DNA of 64,000 nucleotides from Hemicordylus capensis (lineage: Eukaryota > Chordata > Lepidosauria > Squamata > Cordylidae), in contig NC_069659.1 in NCBI RefSeq assembly GCF_027244095.1, positions 90,827,501 to 90,891,500 on the forward strand. The letters run 5' to 3'. Below, piece by piece: positions 57,533-64,000 of this stretch; position 1 is the stretch's first letter; each line of letters begins with the position of its first letter. The translations under genes and the position numbers were made by a program. The notes under the pieces are model-generated. The model was not told the origin of the DNA and ran no database searches. It saw only the letters and a list, made by a program, of their open reading frames with translations.

Positions 57533-57895
57533 CAGTGGTGGCTGGTGTGGGCACCACAGGGGCAGCGGCAGGAGGCATCTTTTAGTCTAAATTAGTAGGT
57601 ACTTACCTCCTGTACCACCACACATGAAAGCTCTTAACAGCAGAGGCATGCTGCCCAGCACTCACTGCAGTTGAGGACAGACTCTGCCACTCAGCTGGTC
57701 TCCATGCACTCAGCTGGTCTCCACACAGGTGAGTGGTGGAGCTGATCCTCTGCCGCAGGTGGGTGTTGGGTGGCATGCCACTGCTGGTAAGAGCTTTCAG
57801 GTGTGGTGGTATGGAAGTAAGTACCTACTAATTTAGACTTAAAAGTGCCTCCCACCATGTCCACCACCTGGCGGCACCCACACCAGCCACCACTG
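57533..57895. mobile_element. hAT-type long-armed palindromic MITE
   Basis: CAGTGGTGGCTGGTGTGGGC is mirrored by GCACCCACACCAGCCACCAC, and the arms stay paired through TAAATTAGTAGGTACTTAC / GTAAGTACCTACTAATTTA to a GC-rich centre. Perfect 8-bp target duplication CCAGAGAG (57525-57532 and 57896-57903). Confidence 0.94.
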
Positions 57896-58520
57896 CCAGA
57901 GAGGGGAGGGTGAGAGAAAGAGAGGCCTCCCTGCTTCCTCCATGCCACTGCCACTGGATCCGCAAGCCAAGTTAGTGGGTGGAAGGGGTTTGGAGATGAG
58001 AGGCTGCAAGGGAGACAGGGCTTACATTCTTCTCCAGCTCAAATTAAAATCTGAGCCCGAGAAGAACTTTTGGCGCATAATGCCCTCACATTTGAGACTA
58101 CCATTATGAGTCTCTGAAAATTGTATTTCTAAGAAAGGAAACTGAAATTGTGTGACAACACTATTACTAATAAGGAAATGGGGAGTGATGACCTCTTCTG
58201 TTCTTCCTTTATAAAAGACTGTGTTCCATTGCAGTAATGGTGTGTTTTACTTTTGCCTGCAAAATCAACCAACTGTATAACTACATCATTGCCAGGTAGC
58301 AAGAAGAATGCTCAGAAGAACATCAAAGACTCCTCAGGAAACATTTGTAATGTTTGGACAGTTTCTATTTTTTTCCTTGCAGTCAAAAATATTTTTGTAT
58401 CTCATATGTTGTCATATGTTGGACACAAGTCTCAACATATTGCTTATAAGCACTTATCCCCCCCACCCCGCACTTTAATCTGGATTTCGTTTGGTTGAAG
58501 CCTTATATCTGAGTGAAAAA

Positions 58521-58570
58521 GAGAGTGAGTGAGTGAGTGAGAGAGAGAGAGAGAGCGAGAGAGAGAGAGA
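58521..58570. repeat. (GAGT)n-(GA)n microsatellite
   Basis: GAGTGAGT units passing into GA units. Confidence 0.95.
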
Positions 58571-59846
58571 ATGCTATATATAAGCACATAACATCTTTTT
58601 GTAGATTTGATGGTTATAATGGTGTAAAACAACAGAGTACATAGAGAGCATTCCTAGGTTTAAGTATTTTATTTTTAGTTCAAAGTCAACATTTTGCTTA
58701 GCTTTCAGTAATTCTTCAACTGTCCACTAGATGACACTGTGATCTTAGATCGGTTATCTTTGTTGTCTGATGGGTCTTTTGTAAAGGAAGAAAGAACGAA
58801 AAAAAGTTTATTTATGTCTTGTCTATCTATAGCCATAATGTTCCTCACTATTGAATGAATGCCAATGATTTCAGTCTGCTGCCTGCCAGAAAATGTTTTG
58901 GAGATGTTAAAGAGTTGTGAATTATTGGGCTTCCTAACGATCTACATGTCTGAAAAGCACCTTACTTAGATGCTCTCTCTCTTTTTTTTCCAATAAGGAA
59001 AAGATGCTCAGAAATGATAACTTCCTTGATTTCTAAAATGAAAGGTGTTGGAATTCAAACCTCCTTAGAAATCACACAATCTGAGTGGAAAGTCTTCCAT
59101 AATCCTTTGTGTGTTTGTGTGGTGAGCAATTGCAGTCTACATAGCCCAGAGGACCCAGCACTAGTTCTGGGGCTGAGTCCTATTGCAGACCTAGACATTC
59201 CAGCACATACACAGTATGATGACATCTATGCAGTTTTGTTCAAGAAAGCAATTCCTAAAGTTCCTTTTTTAAATTAATGGCTGTGATCCAGACATCCAGA
59301 CAGGCATGGGGGGGGGGAGGAATTCATGTGCACAACAGGAGAAAGGTGATGTTTTTTCAATATTCCCTTCTCTCTGCAGCAGTCTGTGCCTCCTGAAAAT
59401 ATGCCCTTGAAAGTCTGCAACCCTCAGAGACATATTTGAGGGCGGCAGAGTAGGCTGAAGAGGGGAAAAGAACATTTTTCGGCACGTGCCACAACAGTCT
59501 AGATGTCAGCCAATATGCTTTATTAAAGAAATGTCAAGAAAACCACTGGCTGCCTCTACTTGGTCTTCACAATCCCACCTCAGATCGGACGTTACTGCCT
59601 TTAGTCACCCTCTGGGTATGACTTCTAGATCCCTCCTCAATCCCAGGAACAATTCAGGTGTAAAAAGAAAAGTATCTCATGGAGACCTCCTTAGAGGAAA
59701 ATGCATACCCATTCTTCTTCTAAATTTGAATCCTCACCTAGTTTCAAAGTGTCACATACAGAAACAACAGTAAAGCTGTGACAATATAACTACAGAAAAT
59801 TTCACACAGATTATTCCCATGGGATCTATAGGAGGAAACAAAACAA

Positions 59847-59875
59847 CCACCACCACCACCACCACCACCACCACA
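59847..59875. repeat. (CCA)n microsatellite
   Basis: About nine CCA units. Confidence 0.95.
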
Positions 59876-60240
59876 CAGGACCCCCTTGAGCCAATCAGAA
59901 GCTCCAACAAAAATTCCTCCTTAGCCCTGGTAATTGGCAGCCAACTAAATCCCCTGATGATTCCCTCTTGAAAGTTCCTAATTTGTACCCAGTTTATAAT
60001 GTTTTATTGGCAGCAGGATGAGAGGACATACACCTACTGCCAATTGAATGTGTCCCCACCATACACCAAGAAAAGCAACCCAAGAGATGCAGTTCTCACC
60101 CAGGGTTGTCTGTGGCTGGGGCCCATCCCCTACACCAGTGCCACAGCTAGAGATGTAAAATTTCCTGCCTCTCTACCTTTTCACATGTTCCTTTATTTCT
60201 TGATCTGGTATATTTATAAACGTAGAACAGTTTCTTTCAC

Positions 60241-60663
60241 ATGCTGCAGAAGATGGAGGAACCTGAAACTGAAGCTTGGGAACTGTCGGTGACTGACCAG
60301 GAAAGGTATCTTGGGGTCATGGTGGACAGTTCATTGAAAGTGTCGAGTCAAGGTGCGGCAGCTGTGATAAAGGCCAATTCCATGCTAGGGATCATTAGGA
60401 AGGGGACTGAAAGTAAAACTGCTCATATTATAATACCCTTATACAAAACAATGGTGCGACCACACTTGGAGTACTGTGTACAATTCTGGTCACCACATCT
60501 TAAAAAGGACATTGTAGAACTGGAAAAGGTGCAGAGGAGGGCAACCAAGATGATCAGGGGCCTGGAGCACCTTCTTTATGAGGCAAGGCTACAACACCTG
60601 AGACTATTTAGTTTAGAAAAAAGACGACTGCGGGGAAACATGATAGAGGTCTATAAAATCATG
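60241..60663 (+). mobile_element. CR1/L3 LINE, RT C-terminal region
   Basis: About 140 uninterrupted codons: TDQERYLGVMVDSSLKVSSQ, KANSMLGIIRKGTESKTAHI, LYKTMVRPHLEYCVQFWSPH, LEKVQRRATKMIRGLEHLLY and FSLEKRRLRGNMIEVYKIM. This is the well-known CR1 segment after the RT core. It lacks the 5' part and the expected 3' end (HNTRT... onward), so it is truncated at both sides. The absence of stops suggests it is younger than the CR1 copy at 725. Confidence 0.92.
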
Positions 60664-61214
60664 CACGTATAAATAATAAAGTAAATTCTTTATTCAGCCA
60701 TTGAAAAATCTTGCAGTATGTTTTGAGACCCAAAACCTTCCTTCAGAAGCAAACTGTTAAAACAGAGGCTGACATGATGTGCAGCTGTCCACTGCTACTG
60801 CACATCATGTGGAGGCTGCTGTGGACCCATAAGGCAGCCCTGATGCTGCGAAGAATAAGTAGTTGCACAATCAGTTATTCCCATTTGTAACAATGCTCCC
60901 ATTGCAGTAGTAACTGCAGAAATGCTGATTGTACAACTGCTCATTCTCCACCACGTCAAAGCTTTTGAGCCCTCAACAGCCCCAACATGGCAAAGTAGAC
61001 TACTGGAGCGCAAATGGAGGTGGACTAATCTTAAATTCGATACTCACTTGAAATTCGTACTCACTTGAAGGCCTATGCTGTGGCAATACGTACAGCAAAG
61101 AAGTGATTTTATTCTGCATGTATTGTGTACACAAGTTCACATCCAGCAGACCTGTTTCAGGTTGTGAGGGATCTAATTCAGGCTCTCTCTGTTTCAAATC
61201 TGTTCCTGGAAACA
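60664..61214. other. Unassigned, with palindromic fragment
   Basis: 60860-60955 holds AGTTGCACAATCAGTTAT and the mirrored AATGCTGATTGTACAACT, perhaps a small foldback element. The rest is not recognised. Confidence 0.4.
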
Positions 61215-61986
61215 ATGAGGCTATTCCCACGATCAACAGAAAGCGGGCTAAGGGAGCTTAGCCTGGTTTCTGTGGAACCTGGGAACCACTGGGCTTGCGG
61301 GCAAGCCCGGTGCTCCCAAGGCAGCTAGCCTGCCTAAAACACCCTCCCCTTAAATTTTATTTGTTTGTTTGTTTGTTTGTTTGTTTGATTTCCATACTGC
61401 CCTTCCAAAAATGGCTCAGGGCGGTTTACACAGAGAAATAATAAATAAATAAGATGGATCCCTGTCCCCAGAGGGCTCACAATCTAAAAAGAAATGTAAG
61501 ATAGACACCAGCAACAGTCACTGGAGGTACTGTGCTGGGGGTGGATAGGGCCAGTTAATCTCCCCCTGCTCAATAAAGAGAAACACCACATTAAAAGGTG
61601 CCTCTTTGCCCAGTTAGCAGGGGTTGAATGAAGTTAATGGCGCGAACGCTCCATTAAACTCATTTCGTTGCTCGTGTGTTGCTGTGGCATGCGGTGACAC
61701 ACAAGTGGACCCCTGGCCAGGAGGCTGCAAGCAGCCTCCCGGGCTCGGGGGTCTCTCCAGGACGGCCCACATGCTCGCGTGGGGCATCCTGGGACTTCCA
61801 AGGGCTGCCCGTCCCCCAATCCCTGCGGCCCCCCGCCAGCTCAGTGAAGGAGCTGGCAGTCGTGTGGGCAGCCGATCCAGCCCCCCAGCTATTAGCAGCT
61901 GCTTGTCTGTGGGGAGTGCAGGCTAAGCCCACTCTCCCTGCAGAACCCCATCAGATGCTTCACATGTGTCGTGTGAAGCGCCTCAT
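61215..61986. mobile_element. Non-autonomous DNA transposon with TIRs, split by a SINE
   Basis: Left ATGAGGCTATTCCCACGATC is mirrored by GTCGTGTGAAGCGCCTCAT at the right. The body is GC-rich. The L2-tail SINE at 61350-61623 is inserted in it. Open frames in 61620-61999 have no domain. Target duplication not resolved. Confidence 0.6.
61350..61623 (-). mobile_element. L2-tail SINE-like repeat
   Basis: Minus strand: CCCTGCTAACTGGGCAAAGA, GGCACCTTTTAATGTGGTGT, GAGCCCTCTGGGGACAGGGA, AAACCGCCCTGAGCCATTTT, then a (CAAA)n run, which is the TTTG microsatellite at 61359-61388 on the plus strand. Confidence 0.87.
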
Positions 61987-61999
61987 AGTCTCACTGTGA

Positions 62000-62820
62000 C
62001 CCTTTTAATGAGTTCTTTGTGGATGTAAGTGCTATAAAATCTCTTGTATTCAGTCCTATCTGGACTCCAGTCTTCCTGCAGAGTCAATTATGTGGGTGTC
62101 CAGGAATCCTTCTTGTAGGTTTAGATTGGATCATTTTCAGTCTGTGATTCCTGAGGATGTGGACCAGCTGCTTGGAGCAGTATGGCATACCACCTGTACT
62201 TTGGATCAGTGTTTCTCCACGGACTGGAGCCATTCCATGAGGCGTTAGGTACTGGTCCGTGAGGCATCACTAATAAAAATCACACACTTACCCCAAAATA
62301 ATTTTTGGCTGGTGGGGGCCGCCGGCAGGAACTCTCTGAAGCTTATTTCCAGGCAACCCTCACTGCTGGATAATGTTCATTTTGAGGAATGAACATTATC
62401 CAGCAGGGAGGGCTGCCTGCCTAGAAATCAGCTCTGGAGAGCTCGCCTGGGCTCCGTGGACCCTGGACTCCACCTCCTTTGCACATGACAGCACTGGGGG
62501 TACGGGTGGCAGTGAGGGGGGCGACCCCGTTACTAACTGCTGGTCTGGGAAACTGCACATGAAGAATGTACCAGTCGATGACTCCAAAAGCGTTGACAAA
62601 CACTGCTTTGGATCCTTGTCCAACATGGCTGATTTCATCTTGCAGGGAAGTTTTTGGGGTTGGCATCATTAATGCCTAACTGAGGGCAGGATGCCTCCTT
62701 GTCTGAAGGAGGCAATGGTTAAACCTTTTCTTAAGAAGCTCACCCTAGATCCTTTGGTGGTTGATAATTATAGGCTATTCTCTAACAATTGCCTAGAGAT
62801 GTATGTGTCAGGCAGTATAT
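62000..62820 (+). mobile_element. L2-clade LINE 5' RT region, split by a hAT MITE
   Basis: Reads FRLDHFQSVIPEDVDQLLGA and VWHTTCTLDP up to the MITE, and CLKEAMVKPFLKKLTLDPLV, VDNYR after it. The same segment occurs at 36478-36700 in the other L2. Stops and losses show it is dead. Confidence 0.82.
62207..62605. mobile_element. hAT-type MITE with central hairpin
   Basis: CAGTGTTTCTCCACGGAC to CGTTGACAAACACTG, 399 bp, with a perfect 8-bp target duplication CTTTGGAT (62199-62206 and 62606-62613). The centre is a strong hairpin: TGGATAATGTTCATT / AATGAACATTATCCA. It lies within L2 sequence. Confidence 0.95.
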
Positions 62821-62845
62821 AAATTAGATAGATAGATAGAGTGCT

Positions 62846-63110
62846 CCCTGTAGGTGGAAGAGATTAATCATCTTTGGAAGTCTTCAAGAGAAACATTAAG
62901 ACCCATTTTTTCAGCCTGGCTTCTAATAATATTTAAGTGGTTTTGATGGTTTTTAAATCAGTTCTATGTTAAGATATAAACTGCTTGTATTTTATGTTTT
63001 ATATTAATATTTTACATTGTTTTATTTTTGATTGAGAACTGCCCTGAGTCAATTTAGGGTAAGTGGTATGCATAATATTCAAGCAAGCAAGCAAATAAAT
63101 AAATAAATGA
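62846..63110 (+). mobile_element. L2-type LINE 3' tail
   Basis: LWKSSRETLRPIFSAWLLII-like reading, then GAACTGCCCTGAGTCAATTT, GGTAAGTGGTATGCATAATA and (AATA)n. Another short, 5'-truncated L2 end; a small GATA run precedes it. Confidence 0.7.
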
Positions 63111-63288
63111 CATGATGCAAGCTGAACCATCCTGTTGTGCATCATGTCAGCCAACGTATCATATATTATACAAATTGTTAAAGGAAAGTCAGATTAGAAA
63201 CTTAAAACATAATAATATAACAGAAATAATCTCATGTTAAAACTAAACTAAGTTTTTGTAAATTCAGAACCTCCCCACTTCTACTACA

Positions 63289-63354
63289 ACTACAACAAAT
63301 ATTTATAGACTGCTTTTCACCAAAAGTTCCCAAAGCGGTTTACATAGAGAAAAA

Positions 63355-63413
<59 letters not shown>

Positions 63414-63587
63414 GGCTTCCTGTCCCCAAAGGGCTCACAATCTAAAAAGAAACGTAAGACAGACACCACCAACAGTCACTGGAGGAGGGATGCTGTGCTG
63501 GGGTTGGTTAGGGCCAGTTGTTCTCCCCCTGCTCAATAAAGAGAACCACCACTTTAAAAAGGTGCCTCTTTGCTCAGTTAGCAGGGA
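63289..63587 (-). mobile_element. L2-tail SINE-like repeat
   Basis: Minus strand: CCCTGCTAACTGAGCAAAGA, GGCACCTTTTTAAAGTGGTG, GAGCCCTTTGGGGACAGGAA, then the long (ATTT)n tract and AAACCGCTTTGGGAACTTTT, GGTGAAAAGCAGTCTATAAA. Same sub-type of 3' end as 23174. Confidence 0.85.
63350..63412. repeat. (AAAT)n microsatellite
   Basis: About 15 AAAT units inside the reversed SINE-like copy. Confidence 0.97.
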
Positions 63588-63716
63588 TGAGTTAGTAATT
63601 CTCCTAAATTGCTCTTTCCATGTTTCATATGGATAGTTGAAGCTTGCTTATTTGTGTGTAGGTGGGTGCCACCTTGCTGCTGGAATGCAGCCAAAGCGAA
63701 TTCCAGTTCATTCCTC

Positions 63717-63928
63717 AACCAGAGCCCATGTGGTGCAGTGGTTAGAGTGTTGGACTAGGACCAGGGAGACCGGAGTTCAAATTCATGAAACTCACTGGGT
63801 GACTGGGCCAGTCGTATATCTCTCAGCCTAACCTACCTCACAGGGTTGTTATGAGGACAAACATAACCATGTACACTGCTCTGGGTTCCTTGGAGGAAAA
63901 GCGTGATATAAATGTAAATAAATAAATT
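63717..63928 (+). mobile_element. tRNA-derived SINE, MIR-like
   Basis: A-box region ATGTGGTGCAGTGGTTAGAG, B-box GGAGTTCAAATTCATG, middle CCTAACCTACCTCACAGGGT then TGTTATGAGGACAAACATAA, and an L2-like tail GCGTGATATAAATG ending (AAAT)n. It differs from the Sauria and 55765-type SINEs. Confidence 0.88.
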
Positions 63929-64000
63929 ACAATTGCACCATGTTCAGATCACAGTCAAACATGATCAGACATTCTCAGATATAATTGATGGTTCCAAAGA

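Larger units (their letters stand above)
57904..60240. other. No recognised feature apart from microsatellites
   Basis: Non-coding, with (GAGT)n/(GA)n at 58521-58570 and (CCA)n at 59847-59875. No protein-like ORF. Confidence 0.4.

Noticed and set aside
1-64000. CRISPR arrays, operons or prokaryotic defence systems
   Set aside because: Direct repeats present are microsatellites, minisatellites or dispersed transposons, and the genome is clearly vertebrate.

Overview
This window looks like a gene-poor stretch of squamate reptile (lizard or snake) nuclear DNA. The reasons are a vertebrate claudin gene, tRNA-derived SINEs ending in the BovB-like (ACCTTT)n tail typical of Sauria SINEs, CR1, L2 and L1-clade LINE fragments, many hAT-type MITEs, and a Ty1/copia retrotransposon. 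I saw no sign of bacterial genes, operons or CRISPR. The only host protein-coding gene I can support is an intact single-exon claudin, CLDN14, on the minus strand at 12910-13617. The rest is intergenic or intronic DNA shaped by transposons.

Layout. 1-2045 holds CR1 and L2 LINE fragments. 2046-9190 is mostly unassigned, with a palindromic hAT MITE and a 0.3-kb direct duplication (about 5.6 and 7.3 kb), one copy of which took a SINE. 9.2-10.8 kb is nested CR1, SINE and MITEs. 10.8-15.4 kb is CLDN14 and its flanks. 16137-17072 is a large imperfect inverted duplication with CR1 tails pointing in opposite directions. 18.6-24.2 kb has SINEs, palindromic MITEs and microsatellites. 24466-30054 is an L1-clade LINE split by a nearly full-length Ty1/copia element (24703-29607) with a 5-bp target duplication. 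30-34 kb has an LTR-like segment and a Sauria SINE. 34.6-36.8 kb is a minus-strand L2 split by a solo copia LTR. 36.8-39.7 kb contains hAT MITEs, a further LTR-like segment and a Sauria SINE. 40-47 kb is sparse. 47.4-49.4 kb is a CR1 split by L2 copies. 50-58 kb has four hAT elements with 8-bp target duplications and a GC-rich minisatellite. 60-64 kb has CR1, L2 with a nested hAT MITE, and three more SINEs.

Nested insertions give a relative order of events in several places: copia in L1, solo copia LTR in L2, Sauria SINE beside a hAT, hAT in L2, L2 in CR1, and L2-tail SINE in CR1. I found no coordinated multi-gene system. The most unusual signals are the copia element with its initiator-tRNA-like internal primer site, palindromic MITEs carrying paired ZNF143-like motifs, the 0.9-kb inverted duplication, and a SINE-like family ending in an L2 tail that shares one fixed 5' boundary across five copies. 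Element family names come from recognising sequence by eye and not from a database search.
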